Counted from the stretch's first letter, positions 18,944 through 29,630 are shown. The stretch: DNA of 64,000 bases from Devosia sp. A8/3-2 (GCA_025452255.1 CP104974.1:3822156-3886155); one strand, 5' to 3'. Numbers and translations: made by a program. The notes: generated by a model not told the origin, from the letters alone.

Positions 18944-20337
18944 CTAGGCAGCGCGCATGCGCCACGATGAAGTCTTCGACCAGTGACTGGTCATTGGCAA
19001 GCACAGTCAGCCGCTCCTCGCGGCCATAAAGATCGCCCAGCCAGGCCGGCAGGGCCGGCTCAATGCCGGAGGCATCCTTGACGGCAGAAGGGAATTTGGC
19101 GGGATGGGCCGTGGCCAGCGTGACCATGGGTGTCGTGGACCGGGCCTGCGCCCGGGCCACATGCACGCCAACGGCGGTATGGGGATCGAGCAGGTAATCG
19201 GAATTTTTCAGCGTTGCGGCAATGGTCGCGCGGGTCTCGGTCTCGCCGGTGGTGCCGGCAGCAAAGTCCCGGCGGATGCTCGCCAGCGCCGTCTCGGGCA
19301 AGGCAAAGCCGCCCGATTGCTTGAGGCTATCCATCATGCGCACCACAGCAGTCGCATCGCGCCCTGCGGCCTCGAACAGCAGGCGTTCGAAATTGGACGA
19401 GATCTGGATATCCATGGATGGGCTGATCGTGGGGGATACCCCTTCCATCTCGTAGCGGCCGCTGTCCATGGCGCGGCGCAGGATGTCATTGGCATTGGTG
19501 GCAATGATCAGCCGCTCGATGGGCAGGCCCATGGCCTTGGCGCAATAGCCGGCAAAGATATCGCCGAAATTGCCGGTCGGCACGGTAAAGCTGACCTTGC
19601 GATGCGGGCTGCCCAGCGACACGGCCGCCGTAACGTAATAGACAATCTGCGCGACGATGCGGCCCCAATTGATGGAGTTGACGCCCGAGAGGCGCACCGA
19701 GTCGTGGAAGCGGTGATTATTGAACATGGCTTTGACCGAGTTCTGGCAATCGTCAAACGTGCCCTCGAGCGCAATGTTATGCACATTGGCATCGAGCACG
19801 GTGGTCATCTGCAGGCGCTGCACCGGGGAGGTGCGGCCGAGCGGATGCAGGATGAAAATATCGGTGGTGTCGCGGCCGCGGAAGGCCTCGATAGCAGCCG
19901 ATCCGGTATCGCCCGACGTGGCGCCGACAATGGTGGCGCGCAGGCCGCGTTCGGCCGGGATATGGTCCATGATGCGGCTGAGGAACTGCATGGCCACGTC
20001 TTTGAACGCCAAAGTGGGGCCATGGAACAGCTCGAGCACGAAATGGTTGGGTTCCAGCTCCACCAGCGGGGTCACCGATGGGTGGCGGAAGCCGGCATAG
20101 GCCTCCTCGATGATCGCCTTGAGCTTGGCCGGCGCGATTTCTCCATCAACGAAACGGTTGATAATGTCGAAGGCCACATCGGCATAGGGCTTGCCGGCAT
20201 AGGAAGCGATATCGGCGGCGCTGAGCTGGGGCCAGCTTTGCGGCACATAGAGCCCGCCATCAGCGGCAAGACCGGCCAGAACTGCATCGGAGAAACCGAG
20301 CGCCGGCGCCTCGGCCGCGCGTAGAAACAAACTGCAT
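18944..20337 (-). CDS. thrC: Threonine synthase (frameshifts at both ends)
   Basis: About 464 residues. It converts O-phosphohomoserine to threonine with pyridoxal phosphate. The PLP lysine lies in HGPTLAFKDVAMQFL; the phosphate loop is seen in PTGNFGDIFAGYCA. Repaired start: ATG at 20337 giving MQFVSTRGEAPALGFS, where one extra C (GGCCGAGG) breaks the frame. Repaired end: ...VEDFIVAHARAA with TAG at 18944-18946, where a lost base lets the frame run into the peptidase gene. The body is intact. Confidence 0.93.
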
Positions 20338-20420
20338 CGAAGGGGAAGGCCCTTTTTAGAATTGTTGCAACCTAGTCAAACGAGGCCTGAACCGCAAGTT
20401 TGATGGAGGGGTGGCACGCG

Positions 20421-21185
20421 TCAGGGCTTTGGCGCTTGCCGCTGCCGCCACAGCCAGAAGCCCAGCATCACCACCGCGACGATCGCAAAGCCGTACTGTG
20501 TATAGGCATAGCCAAGATGGTTGTTGGGAAACTCGACCACCGTCTCGCCGCCCTGCGGCAATTGCCCCGGCGCTCCGGCAGGCAGGTCGACATAGAAGGG
20601 CGCGACGGGGGTGAGCGCGGGATCGACCAGTTTGGCGAGGCGTTCAGGATCGCGCACCCATTCAATGCGGTCCGAGGTATTGGCCTCCGGCGTCATGAAG
20701 CCGGCCTTTTCGCCGGGGCGGAACAGGCCAGTAATGGTCACCTGCCCGGTTTCGCCTTCCGGATCGGTGACGGCGGCTTCCTCGGAACGCCTCAGGCACA
20801 AAGCCGCGATTGACGAAGACGGTGCCGCCCGCGTCGAGCACAAAGGGCGTGACCACCCAATAGCCGGGGCCCGAGGCCGGGCCGCGGGCATTGGCAAGGC
20901 TCGTGAAAACCGTGACCGTCTGGTTGTAGCGGAAGGCGCCGGTGAGCGAGACGGGCTGGAAATTGAGCGCCTCAAGATCGAGATCGGCCCGGGCTTGTGC
21001 AGCGGGTACGGGAATCGGGGCCGCAGTCAACCGCTGGTCGACGGCGGCGATGAGCGCTTCCTTTTCGGCCAGCCGGTGCATCTGCCAGTGCCGAGCCAGA
21101 CGCAGACGCCAGCCAGAGCCAGCATCAGCACGGCAAAGCCCCGGGTCATCAGCGGCCCGAGGCGCTTTTGCATTGGTGCGCTCAT
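20421..21185 (-). CDS. surf1: SURF1 family cytochrome oxidase assembly protein (frameshifted)
   Basis: About 254 residues once repaired. N-terminal membrane helix (TRGFAVLMLALAGVCVWLGT) followed by WQMHRLAEKEALI, periplasmic domain with GYWVVTPFVLDAGGTVFVNRGFVP, and C-terminal helix (YTQYGFAIVAVVMLGFWLW): the standard SURF1 plan. SURF1 helps insert heme a into subunit I. Breaks: near 21097 (GGCACTGG for GGCACCTGG) and near 20790. The ATG at 21185 overlaps the DUF983 stop (ATGA). Confidence 0.9.
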
Positions 21186-21535
21186 TGGTGGCCCTCATGG
21201 GCATCGTGGCGATATTGCAGCGCGACCATGATGGCCTTGAACGGGGGCAGCAGCGCCAGCGAGAGAATCAGCGTGGCCGGTATCCACAGGATCAGGTGGA
21301 CATAGGGCGGCGGATTAAAGACAGCGCCCACCACCATGGCCAGCGCGATGATCAACGGCGCCACGAGGAAAATCACAAAGATCGCCGGGCCGTCACCACT
21401 GTCGGCAAACGCCAGATCGAGGCCACAGGCCGAGCAACTCGGGGCAAGCTTGAGATAGCCCTTGAACAGCTTACCCTCCCCGCAGCGCGGGCAGCGGCAA
21501 AGCAGGCCAGCCTTGAAGGGCGAAACTTGGGTCAT
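21182..21535 (-). CDS. DUF983 family membrane protein
   Basis: 117 residues, intact. A zinc-ribbon-like N-terminus (CRCPRCGEGKLF ... CSACGLD, four cysteines in CxxC pairs) is followed by two hydrophobic segments (FVIFLVAPLIIALAMVVGAVF and LILWIPATLILSLALLPPF). The family is found in alphaproteobacterial cox operons and is thought to help oxidase biogenesis; the exact role is unknown. It lies between ctaE and surf1. The same frame is open upstream into ctaE only because ctaE is frameshifted; the ATG at 21535 is the real start. Confidence 0.88.
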   Translation of the reverse strand: MTQVSPFKAGLLCRCPRCGEGKLFKGYLKLAPSCSACGLDLAFADSGDGPAIFVIFLVAPLIIALAMVVGAVFNPPPYVHLILWIPATLILSLALLPPFKAIMVALQYRHDAHEGHQ

Positions 21536-21603
21536 AATATCCCCGGAAGAAATTAGGGCGCGGCCCATAAGACCGCGCCCCAGTAAATTTCTCGTCCACT
21601 CGT

Positions 21604-22442
21604 TTAGTGGTTGATCACCACGCCCCGAGAGCCCCAGACATAGATCGAGGCGAAGAGGAAGAGCCACACCACGTCCACGAAGTGCCAGTACCAGGCGGCA
21701 AATTCGAAGCCCGGGTGACGCTGCGGGGTAAAGTCGCCGCGCTCGGCGCGGAGCAGGCAGACGATGAGGAAAATGGTGCCAACGGCGACGTGGAAGCCAT
21801 GCAGGCCCGTCGCCATGAAGAAGGTGGCGCCATACATATTGCCGCCGAAGGAGAAGGCGGCTTCGGAATATTCTGATCACCTGCACGCAGGTGAACAGCA
21901 GGCCCAAAGCCACGGTGAGCACGAGGCCCCAGCGCAGACCCTTGCGGTCGCCCTCGAGCAGAGCATGGTGCGCCCGTGTAACGGTGGTGCCCGAGGTCAG
22001 CAGGATCAGCGTGTTGAACAAAGGCAGGTGGAAAGCGTCGAACAGCTCGATGCCTTCCGGCGGCCAATGCCCGCCCGTGGCGGCGACACGCGCATATTGC
22101 TCGACGTCGTCGAAGCGGAAGAAGCCGTCGAAATAGGCCCAGAAGAATGCCACGAACAGCATCACTTCCGAGGCGATGAACAGCATCATGCCATAGCGAT
22201 GGTGCATCTGGACCACGGGGGTGTGGTCGACGCCGTTATTGGCTTCCTTCACCACGTCGGCCCACCGTGCATACATGGTGTAGAGCACGATGGCCAAGCC
22301 GATGAAGAATATCCACGGGGTCCAATTGTGCATCCAGGAAATGGCGCCAATGGCGAAAATGAGGATGCCCACCGACATGACGAAAGGCCATGGCGACGGT
22401 TCTGACCATATGGTAGTCGTGATTCTTGGCTAGTGCCGACAT
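21604..22442 (-). CDS. ctaE: Cytochrome c oxidase subunit III (two frameshifts)
   Basis: About 279 residues once repaired. Starts [12 protein letters not shown] then, after removing an extra A (GTCAGAACC), [14 protein letters not shown], the expected subunit III beginning. Conserved blocks include [15 protein letters not shown] (with the acidic site region) and [16 protein letters not shown]; the end is [15 protein letters not shown]. The second break near 21875 is also an extra A (ATCAGAATA for ATCGAATA). Subunit III stabilises the aa3 oxidase in the inner membrane. Four bases separate it from ctaG. Confidence 0.93.
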
Positions 22443-22445
22443 GGT

Positions 22446-23009
22446 TCAGCTTCCCCCGTTATCTGAAGCGTAGAAGGTATAAGAGAGGGTGATCTCTTTG
22501 ATGGTGTCGAGCTCTTGATTATCGTCAAGCTCGGGATCGACGAAGAACACTATCGGCATGTCCACGGTCTCGCCGGGCTGCAGCGTCTGCTCGGTGAAGC
22601 AGAAGCATTCGATCTTGTTGAAATAGACGCCGGCACGTTCCGGCGAAACATTGAAAATCGCCATGCCGGTAACCGGCTTGTCGGAATGGTTGGTCGCCAC
22701 GTAATTGACGGTGTCGACAGCGCCGATCCGGTCGGTGACGGACGCCGCCGGCTTGACGGTCCAATTGAGTTCCGAAGACACGTTGGAATCGAACCGCACC
22801 GACATTTCACGGGCAATGACGCCCTTCGGGTTACTCTCGGCCTTGCCGGGCGTGCCACCAAAACCGGTGATTGAGCAGAACATGGCGTAGAGCGGCACCG
22901 AGGCATAGGCGAGCCCGACCATGCCTGCAACCGAGCCCGGGCACAGCATGCCGATGCGCTTGTTGCGGCGCGCAGCATCGGCAAATGAGGAATGGGACAG
23001 ATCGGCCAT
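22446..23009 (-). CDS. ctaG: Cytochrome c oxidase assembly protein CtaG/Cox11
   Basis: 187 residues, intact. One N-terminal membrane helix is followed by a periplasmic domain; the copper-binding CFCF lies in NKIECFCFTEQTLQPGE. It delivers copper to the CuB site of subunit I. The usual YASVPLYAMFCSITGFGGT block after the helix is present. The ATG at 23009 overlaps the stop of the preceding coxF (TGATG). Confidence 0.95.
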   Translation of the reverse strand: MADLSHSSFADAARRNKRIGMLCPGSVAGMVGLAYASVPLYAMFCSITGFGGTPGKAESNPKGVIAREMSVRFDSNVSSELNWTVKPAASVTDRIGAVDTVNYVATNHSDKPVTGMAIFNVSPERAGVYFNKIECFCFTEQTLQPGETVDMPIVFFVDPELDDNQELDTIKEITLSYTFYASDNGGS

Positions 23010-23191
23010 CACAGCGCCCGGTCGAACAGGGCCGGACCCATCTTGATGATGGTCAGCAGGTAAAAGGTCAGCGCGAAGAGCGCGAGGCCCAATCCCAGCG
23101 CGATCGAGCGGCGGCGGCGCACTTTAGCCCGCGCGGCCTCGATTTCGGGCGGCAAGATAATGACTTCGTGGATTTCGTCGGGGGCAGACAT
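23009..23191 (-). CDS. coxF: Small cox-operon membrane protein (CoxF type)
   Basis: 60 residues. A short acidic N-terminus, a basic stretch (KVRRRR) and one hydrophobic helix (ALGLGLALFALTFYLLTII) followed by KMGPALFDR. A small protein of this kind lies between ctaB and ctaG in many alphaproteobacteria. The function is not known, presumably oxidase assembly. It overlaps both neighbours by one base or shares stop/start bases, so expression is coupled. Confidence 0.75.
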   Translation of the reverse strand: MSAPDEIHEVIILPPEIEAARAKVRRRRSIALGLGLALFALTFYLLTIIKMGPALFDRAL

Positions 23192-24078
23192 CAGGCAAAC
23201 ATCCCAAAACGCGCGAGCAGGTTGTCGGCCAGCAGGGCAAAGAACAGAACGAACAGATAGCTCAGCGAATAGTTGAAGACGACGCGCGCCGCCTTGCGCA
23301 TCGGCACGTCCTCATTGGTGCGATAGAGGCGCCGGGCAAGGAACAGGAACGAAGCGCCGGTGATGACGGCAACGACGGAATAGATGATGCCGGCAAAGCC
23401 CAGCCAGCTGGGCAGGAGCGAAGAAACCGCCAGCAAAGCCGTATAGGCCAGTATCTGGAATTTGGTGGAGGCTTCGCCCGCCACATTGGGCATCATGGGC
23501 ACGCCGGCCGCGCCATAGTCGCTCTGCTTATACAGCGCCAGCGCCCAGAAATGCGGCGGGGTCCAGAGGAAAATGATGAGGAACAGCGCGACGCTTTCCA
23601 TCGAAATGGTGCCGGTGACGGCGGCCCAGCCCACCATGGGCGGGAAGGCGCCGGCCGCACCGCCGATGACAATATTCTGTGGCGTCGAGCGCTTGAGCCA
23701 CATCGTATAGATGACGGCGTAGAAGAAAATGGTGAAGGCCAGAAGCCCCGCCGCGACCCAATTGGTCGCCAGCCCCAGCAGCGCCACCGAGAACACCGAC
23801 AGCACGAGCCCAAAGACCAGTGCCTCGCCCCCGGTAATGCGGCCGGCCGGAATGGGGCGATTGGCGGTGCGGCTCATGATGGCGTCGATATCGGCATCGT
23901 ACCACATGTTGAGCGCACCCGAGGCCCCGGCCCCGATGGCGATGCAGATAATGGCGATGACGCCGATAACCGGATTGATGCCGCCGGGGGCAACCACAAG
24001 GCCGACAATGGCGGTGAAGACGACCAGTTGCATGACGTTCGGCTTCAGCAGCGCGAGATAGTCCTCCACGCGCTTCAC
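23191..24078 (-). CDS. ctaB: Protoheme IX farnesyltransferase (heme O synthase)
   Basis: 295 residues, intact. It has nine hydrophobic segments and the prenyltransferase motif [21 protein letters not shown] (NxxxD) with the second conserved region [18 protein letters not shown]. It attaches a farnesyl group to heme b to make heme o, the first step towards heme a. Lies between ctaD and coxF in the cox operon, with a gap of about 100 bases after ctaD's stop. Confidence 0.95.
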   Translation of the reverse strand: MKRVEDYLALLKPNVMQLVVFTAIVGLVVAPGGINPVIGVIAIICIAIGAGASGALNMWYDADIDAIMSRTANRPIPAGRITGGEALVFGLVLSVFSVALLGLATNWVAAGLLAFTIFFYAVIYTMWLKRSTPQNIVIGGAAGAFPPMVGWAAVTGTISMESVALFLIIFLWTPPHFWALALYKQSDYGAAGVPMMPNVAGEASTKFQILAYTALLAVSSLLPSWLGFAGIIYSVVAVITGASFLFLARRLYRTNEDVPMRKAARVVFNYSLSYLFVLFFALLADNLLARFGMFA

Positions 24079-24181
24079 CTGTCATTGCAGGCACCTTCCG
24101 ATTGTCATGAATATAAGCCACTGGCTCTGCCTTTATCCGGGATTGGGCCGCTTGCTGCGGCCTGGTGGTTCGTCGCGCTGA

Positions 24182-25875
24182 CTAATGCGCGTTGGTCGAT
24201 TCAATCTTGGGCAGGGTGGTGAACTGATGGAAGGGCGGAGGCGAGCTCAGCGTCCATTCCGAGGTCGTTGCACCATCGCCCTGTGGATTGTCACCAGCCG
24301 GACGCTTCTTCCGGGCGGCTTCCCACATGGCGTAGAAGAAGATCAGCATAGCCACGAAGGTGATGTAATAGCCGATCGAGGAGATGCGGTTGAAGAAGCC
24401 AAACGCATCGGGATAGTCGATATAGCGGCGCGGCATGCCCGCAAGACCCGTGAAGTGCTGCGGGAAGAAGATCAGGTTCACGCCGATGAACATAACCCAG
24501 AAATGCGCATTGGCGAGCTTCTCGCTATACATCCAGCCGAACATCTTCGGGTACCAATAGTACCGTGCCGCAAAGATCGAGAACACGGCGCCCAGCGAGA
24601 GCACATAGTGGAAGTGGGCAACCACATAATAGGTGTCGTGCAGGGCACGGTCGGCACCGGCATTGGCCAGCACCACACCCGTCACACCGCCAACGGTGAA
24701 CAGGAAGATGAAGCCGATGGCCCACAGCATGGGCGTACGGAAGGTGATGGAGCCGCCCCACATGGTGGCGATCCGAGAGAATATCTTGACGCCCGTAGGC
24801 ACCGCGATGACCATGGTGGCCGCCACGAAATAGCGCTGCACATCAAGGCTGAGGCCGGTGGTGTACATATGGTGCGCCCACACCACGAAGCCCACGAAGC
24901 CGATGGCCACCATGGCATAGGCCATGGCCATATAGCCGAAGATCGGCTTGCGGCTGAAGGTGGAGACGATGTGGCTGACCACGCCGAACCCCGGCAGGAT
25001 CATGATATACACTTCGGGGTGGCCGAAGAACCAGAACAGATGCTGGAACAGCACCGGATCGCCGCCCTGGTCGGGCTTGAAGAAAGCGGTGCCGAAATTG
25101 CGGTCCGTCAGCAACATGGTGATAGCGCCGGCCAGCACTGGCAAGGCCAGCAGCAGAAGGAAGGCGGTTACCGGGATCGACCGGGCAAAGAGCGGCATCT
25201 TGTGCAGCGTCATGCCCGGAGCGCGCATATTGAAGATGGTGGTGATGAGGTTAATGGCGCCAAGGATCGAGGAAATACCCGAGACGTGCAGCGCCGGGAT
25301 AGCGAAATCGAGCGCCGGACCTGGATGGCCGGTGGTCGAGAGCGGGGATAGATGGTCCAGCCGCCGCCAAAGCCGAGGGCACCAGCGCCAGCGCCTTCAA
25401 AGAACAGGCTCATCAGCAGCAGGATGAAGGAGGGCGGCAGCAGCCAGAAGGCGATATTGTTGATGCGCGGGAAAGCGGTATCGGGCGCGCCGATCATCAG
25501 CGGGGCAAAATAATTGCCGAAGCCGCCGAAAGTGGCCGGCATCACCACGAAGAACACCATGATCAGCGCATGCGCGGTGGTGAACACATTATACATGTGC
25601 TTGCCGGCGTCGAGGGCGGCATCGCCTTCCACGCCATAGGTCATGGCGGCAAGGCCATGGAAAATCTGGATGCCCGGCTCCTGCAGTTCCAGGCGCATGA
25701 CGCCCGACAGCAGGCCGCCGACAATGCCGGCGACGATCGAGAAGATCAGGTACATCACACCAATGTCTTTGTGATTGGTGGAGTAGACCCAGCGGCGCCA
25801 GCCGGTCGGCTGGTGCGCATCATGGGCGTGGTCATGCCCCGTGGCGTGGGCTTCGAGGTGAGCTGTATCGGCCAT
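24182..25875 (-). CDS. ctaD: Cytochrome c oxidase subunit I (frameshifted)
   Basis: About 564 residues once repaired. It is the catalytic subunit holding heme a and the heme a3-CuB centre. Clear blocks: [17 protein letters not shown] near the start, [15 protein letters not shown] (CuB His and cross-linked Tyr), [10 protein letters not shown], and [18 protein letters not shown]. The frame breaks near 25345: TATCCCCGCTC has four C where five give [18 protein letters not shown]. It lies between ctaC and ctaB. Confidence 0.95.
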
Positions 25876-25896
25876 TTTCTTATTGTCCCCTAAGCC

Positions 25897-26841
25897 TTAC
25901 TGGAGCGCCGCGAGCGTCGCATTGGCAGCAGCGTAATCGCCGCCTTCGAAGGCCGCGATAAAGGCCGCGAACTCTTCCTTGGTAACGACGCGCACCGCGA
26001 TCGGCATGAACGCATGGTCCTTGCCGCACAGTTCCGAGCACTGGCCGTAATAGACGCCGGTTTCACGCGCGTTGAACCGGGTTTCGTTGAGGCGCCCCGG
26101 CACGGCGTCGATCTTGATGCCGAAGGACGGCACGGCAAAAGCGTGGATCACGCCGGTTGGATCGGCCGTGATCTGCATGCGCACGGTGGTATCGACCGGA
26201 ACGACCAGTTCATTGTCGACGGCCAGCAGGCGCGGCTGGTTTGGCTTGAGCGCCAGACGGCCGTCATCGCCATCTTCCTGCAGCATCAGCGAGGTCAGCG
26301 CGAGGCCCTGATCGACATATTCATAGTCCCAATACCATTGCTGGCCGGTGGCCTTGATGGTCAGCTCGGGCGCCGGCACATCGACTTCACCAAAGGAGAA
26401 AATGTTGGAGCCCAGATATTTGCGTTCGCCATCGGGCGTCGTCAGCTGGTCGCTGAGCACGCCGAAGGAGGGGATGGCGATGATGATCAGCACCACGATG
26501 GGCAGCACCGTCCACACCACTTCGACCAGCGTATTATGGGTGAAGCGTGCCGGGGTCGGATTGGTCTTGGCATTGAACCTGACGACGATAACGATCAGCA
26601 GCGCCAGCACGAAGAGCACGATCAGGCTGATCGTCCACATCAGGATGCCATCATGGAAAGCGGTGATGGAATCCATGATCGGGGTCACCGACCGCTGCAG
26701 ATGGAACTGGCCGGGCAAAGGATGTCCCGCCGTATAGCCCGCTTCCTCCGATGCTTGTTGAGCAACGGCAAGGGCAGGCATCAGCGCCATGGCGGCGGCC
26801 GACACGGCTCCCATCCCTTTGAAGAACTGTCCGGTCACCAC
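25897..26841 (-). CDS. ctaC: Cytochrome c oxidase subunit II
   Basis: 314 residues, intact. Signal peptide (MGAVSAAAMALMPALAVAQ), two membrane helices, then a cupredoxin domain with the CuA motif CSELCGKDHAFMPIAV. It receives electrons from cytochrome c. An unusual GTG GTG beginning is used; the first GTG at 26841 has AGGGGG seven bases upstream. First gene of the cox operon; it diverges from ialB. Confidence 0.94.
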   Translation of the reverse strand: MVTGQFFKGMGAVSAAAMALMPALAVAQQASEEAGYTAGHPLPGQFHLQRSVTPIMDSITAFHDGILMWTISLIVLFVLALLIVIVVRFNAKTNPTPARFTHNTLVEVVWTVLPIVVLIIIAIPSFGVLSDQLTTPDGERKYLGSNIFSFGEVDVPAPELTIKATGQQWYWDYEYVDQGLALTSLMLQEDGDDGRLALKPNQPRLLAVDNELVVPVDTTVRMQITADPTGVIHAFAVPSFGIKIDAVPGRLNETRFNARETGVYYGQCSELCGKDHAFMPIAVRVVTKEEFAAFIAAFEGGDYAAANATLAALQ

Positions 26842-27166
26842 TTAACCCCCTAATCGACTGCCGTTGGTGCACGCGCCAAAGATTGAGGGGTAAAAACAGC
26901 GGCATAGCTACGCCGCCCCGACTCAACCTCGGAGCGCAAAAACTCTGCGCAGACCTAAATCACATCAGAATGACGGAGTCTATTGGCCCGATTGAGCCGG
27001 TCACTGCGTCATAATGTTCCCCCTTAAGGCAAAAACGCCTCACCCTTGCCGCAGTTTTGCAGCCATATTCCCAATGAATCCGGGCTTTGGTTGACTTGCA
27101 CCCTCCCCTGTTGGAAACAGAGACAACCTCACGCGGGCGCCCGATTCGTTCAGGAGAAGTGATAGA
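26842..27166. other. Divergent promoter region ctaC / ialB
   Basis: 325 bases without a gene. The ctaC ribosome site lies at the left edge and GAGAAGTGATAG precedes ialB at the right. No repeat, RNA or convincing operator was seen. It must carry the cox operon promoter. Confidence 0.5.
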
Positions 27167-27676
27167 GTGAAGCCGAATTTGAAGCGTCTGGCCGTTGGCG
27201 GCCTTGCCTTGCTCGCCCTTGTCGGCGCAGCAGGCAGTTCCATGGGCCGGGGTGTGGTCAAGGCTCAGTATGGCGATTGGCAGATGAGTTGCGACACGCC
27301 GCCCGGCGCCAGCTTTGAGCAATGCGCGATCATCCAGAACGTGATGGCCGAGGATCAGCCCAATGTGGGCCTCTCCGTTATCGTGCTGCGCACCGCCGAT
27401 CGCGAAGCGCGCCTGTTGCGCGTGCTGGCCCCGCTCGGCGTGCTGCTGCCCAATGGATTGGGCCTCAATGTCGATGGCAAGGATATGGGCCGCGTTGCCT
27501 TCGTGCGCTGCCTGCCCAATGGCTGCGTCGCCGAAGTGGTGCTGGATGACAGCATGATCGAGACCCTGTCCAACGGCAAGGAAGCGATTTTCGTGGTGTT
27601 CAAGACCCCCGAGGAAGGCATCGGCATTCCGGTGTCGCTCAACGGCTTCAAAGACGGATTTGCTCAGCTCCCCTGA
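27167..27676 (+). CDS. Invasion-associated locus B (IalB) family protein
   Basis: 169 residues. Signal peptide (LAVGGLALLALVGAAGSSMG), then YGDWQMSCDTPPG, the family signature, with four cysteines (Cys in QMSC, EQC, FVRC and NGC) that can form disulfides in the periplasm. The family occurs in many non-pathogenic Rhizobiales; the name comes from Bartonella and the molecular role is unclear. GTG start with a ribosome site. Followed after 14 bases by a PilZ gene. Confidence 0.85.
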   Translation: MKPNLKRLAVGGLALLALVGAAGSSMGRGVVKAQYGDWQMSCDTPPGASFEQCAIIQNVMAEDQPNVGLSVIVLRTADREARLLRVLAPLGVLLPNGLGLNVDGKDMGRVAFVRCLPNGCVAEVVLDDSMIETLSNGKEAIFVVFKTPEEGIGIPVSLNGFKDGFAQLP

Positions 27677-27690
27677 TCTGGAGTTTTTGG

Positions 27691-27936
27691 ATGACCGAAG
27701 AACAGCGTGCCGCCCTGCGCCAGCGTGTGCTCAAGGGCGGCAAGATCGTCATCAATGACGGCTTCTCGACCTTTCAATGCACCGTGCGCAATCTCTCGGC
27801 GACCGGCGCGCGGCTTAAGGTCACCAGCATTATCGGCATTCCCGACAGTTTCGTGCTGGCCATGGACGATGGCCGCAAGCATGCCTGCACGGTGGCATGG
27901 AAGACGGCGACCGAAATCGGCGTCAAGTTCGGCTGA
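27691..27936 (+). CDS. Single-domain PilZ protein
   Basis: 81 residues. RQRVLKGGKIVI supplies the arginine side of a PilZ domain and VRNLSATGARLKV the (N/D)xSxxG side; the rest is a small beta barrel. PilZ domains commonly bind c-di-GMP, but the RxxxR motif here is not classical, so binding is uncertain. Lies directly after ialB, probably co-transcribed. Confidence 0.8.
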   Translation: MTEEQRAALRQRVLKGGKIVINDGFSTFQCTVRNLSATGARLKVTSIIGIPDSFVLAMDDGRKHACTVAWKTATEIGVKFG

Positions 27937-27952
27937 ACCAATCCCCAAAATG

Positions 27953-27987
27953 AAAAAAGCCGGACAAGTGCCTTGGCACTGTCCGGC
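27953..27987 (-). terminator. Rho-independent terminator reading on the minus strand
   Basis: GCCGGACAAGTGCC (27959-27972) pairs with GGCACTGTCCGGC (27975-27987). On the minus strand the stem is followed by six T. It suits a transcript from the DUF1127 gene and may also stop ialB-PilZ read-through. Confidence 0.7.
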
Positions 27988-28109
27988 AAGTCATCAGGAA
28001 ACGGGACCGGTGGCAAAACCGGCCCGGGAGATGGCACGTGCACTCCAAAGGAAATGTCCGTACCAACGAGATAGCGCCGGCCGCATGGGTAGCCGACGCA
28101 AAGGGAATT

Positions 28110-28469
28110 TCAGGGGGTCGCAGGTTCAAACGGAATCAGAACCCAACGCCCCCATCTCCTTGTTGCCGCTCCGATTTGGTCCGAAACATGGCAACAGGTT
28201 TTATGCGATCCTAGCGCCGGGCGTTGCTGGCGCGCTGTATTGAGCGCCGGGCTTGCTGCCGGACCGTGATTGCGCACAGCATCGACAACATCCCGGCGGG
28301 TAATGCCCGGGTCATTGAGTCGGGCATGGTCCAGCTCAAGCAGGCTCGCCAGCGCAGTCCGGCGGGTTCGGGCTGCTTGCGCCTTGGCGATCCAGCGCAT
28401 GAATGCGGCAAACGGACGAAAGGGCGTGGCGGCCGCGACTGACCGCTCGCCGGAAAGCGAGAGAGCCAT
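28110..28469 (-). CDS. DUF1127-type small protein
   Basis: 119 residues as read. The middle ALASLLELDHARLNDPGITRRDVVDAV matches the short DUF1127 helix pair (Arg-rich, LDxxxLxDIGLxRxDV). The last 40 residues are not family-like; one indel near 28250 would end the protein at a TAG at 28211, so the C-terminus may be wrong. DUF1127 proteins in Agrobacterium affect carbon and phosphate metabolism and RNA turnover. It is divergent from a LysR gene, a common pairing in Rhizobiales. Confidence 0.65.
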   Translation of the reverse strand: MALSLSGERSVAAATPFRPFAAFMRWIAKAQAARTRRTALASLLELDHARLNDPGITRRDVVDAVRNHGPAASPALNTARQQRPALGSHKTCCHVSDQIGAATRRWGRWVLIPFEPATP

Positions 28470-28622
28470 GAAAAGTCTCCAAGATGTGGTTTTGCCGAAG
28501 GGAGGCCGGCGGGGCTGGCGCGGTGTCGTTTCGCGTCGATAATGTAGTGATAGCGCTGGACTTCCATTCGTCTAACAAATAGATTTCATCCGATCTATCA
28601 ATTTGAGTGATGAGGTATCGGA

Positions 28623-29512
28623 ATGACCGCCCCTCTCGATCTGGACCAATTGCAGAGCTTCTGCGCGATTGCCGATTGCGGCAGTTTCACCGAGGCGGCC
28701 CGCCGGGTGAACAAGACCCAGTCGGCCGTATCCATGCAGATCAAGCGCCTCGAGGAGCGGCTGGGCCAGCCGCTTTTGACGCGCGACGGCCGTTCGGTGG
28801 CGCTGACCAATCAGGGCGAGGCGCTCTATGCCCGGGCGCGGCGGATGCTGCGCACCAATGCTGAAATCCTCGACCATTTCTCCGATGGGGACCTCGCCGG
28901 CCAGATCCGCTTCGGCGTACCGGACGATTACGCGGTGCGCCTCTTGCCGGTGATCCTTTCCAGCTTCCAGCGCACCCATCCCAAGATCGCGGTGGATGTG
29001 GCCTGCATGGCCTCGGAGGATTTGCTCTCGGGCATGCGATCGGGGCGCTATGACATTATCGTCTTCACCCGGGGCACCGAGCAGAATTACGGCGAGCTGT
29101 TCCGCACCGAAAAAATGTATTGGGTGGCCAGCCATGGCGGTCGGGCACTGGCCAGCGAACCCCGGCCATTGCCTGCGGTTCGCCCGGCTGCATCTGGCGC
29201 AAGAGCGCCATGGAGGCGCTGAACCGCGACGGCACCGATTATCGCGTCGCCTATACCTCCTCCAACGCCACCGCCATTTCGAGCGCAGTGCTGTCGGACC
29301 TCGCCGTGGGCTTCCTGCCCGAAAGCGCCATGCAGCCGGGCATGCGCGTGATCAGCGAGGATATGGGCCTGCCGCGCCTCGCCGATGCCGAAATCGCCCT
29401 GATGCGCGCCAGCCACGCCTATGGCGGCATCTATGATGCCTTGGCCAACCACATCGTGCAGTCCATGGGCAATCTCGAGCCCGCCCCAGCCCATGCGGAG
29501 GCGGCTGAGTAG
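28623..29512 (+). CDS. LysR-family transcriptional regulator (frameshifted)
   Basis: About 296 residues once repaired. N-terminal helix-turn-helix (SFTEAARRVNKTQSAVSMQIKRLEERLGQPL) and a two-lobe effector domain. The frame breaks near 29162: GAACCCCGGCC has four C where five would give EPPAIACGSPGCIWRKSAMEAL. Effector unknown. It diverges from the DUF1127 gene across 153 bases and probably controls it. Confidence 0.88.
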
Positions 29513-29528
29513 GTCCCTCCTCCCCACC

Positions 29529-29559
29529 GTTCTCCCTCGGGCTCGACCCGAGGGAGAAC
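29529..29559. repeat. Short form of family B repeat / hairpin
   Basis: GTTCTCCCTCGGG and CCCGAGGGAGAAC form a perfect 13-bp stem around CTCGA. It is the outer part of the longer family B repeats at 38242, 40797 and 46823. It lies just after the LysR stop and may end transcription. Confidence 0.75.
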
Positions 29560-29630
29560 GGCGTGTGGAGAGCATCGCATGAGATGACGCCACCCTTGAC
29601 CTCTTCGGCCAATTGCCGCACCACAGGGTC

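Noticed and set aside
28120-28215. tRNA or tmRNA candidate because of a GGTTCAAA T-loop-like string
   Set aside because: No acceptor stem, no CCA end and no tag-peptide frame could be found.
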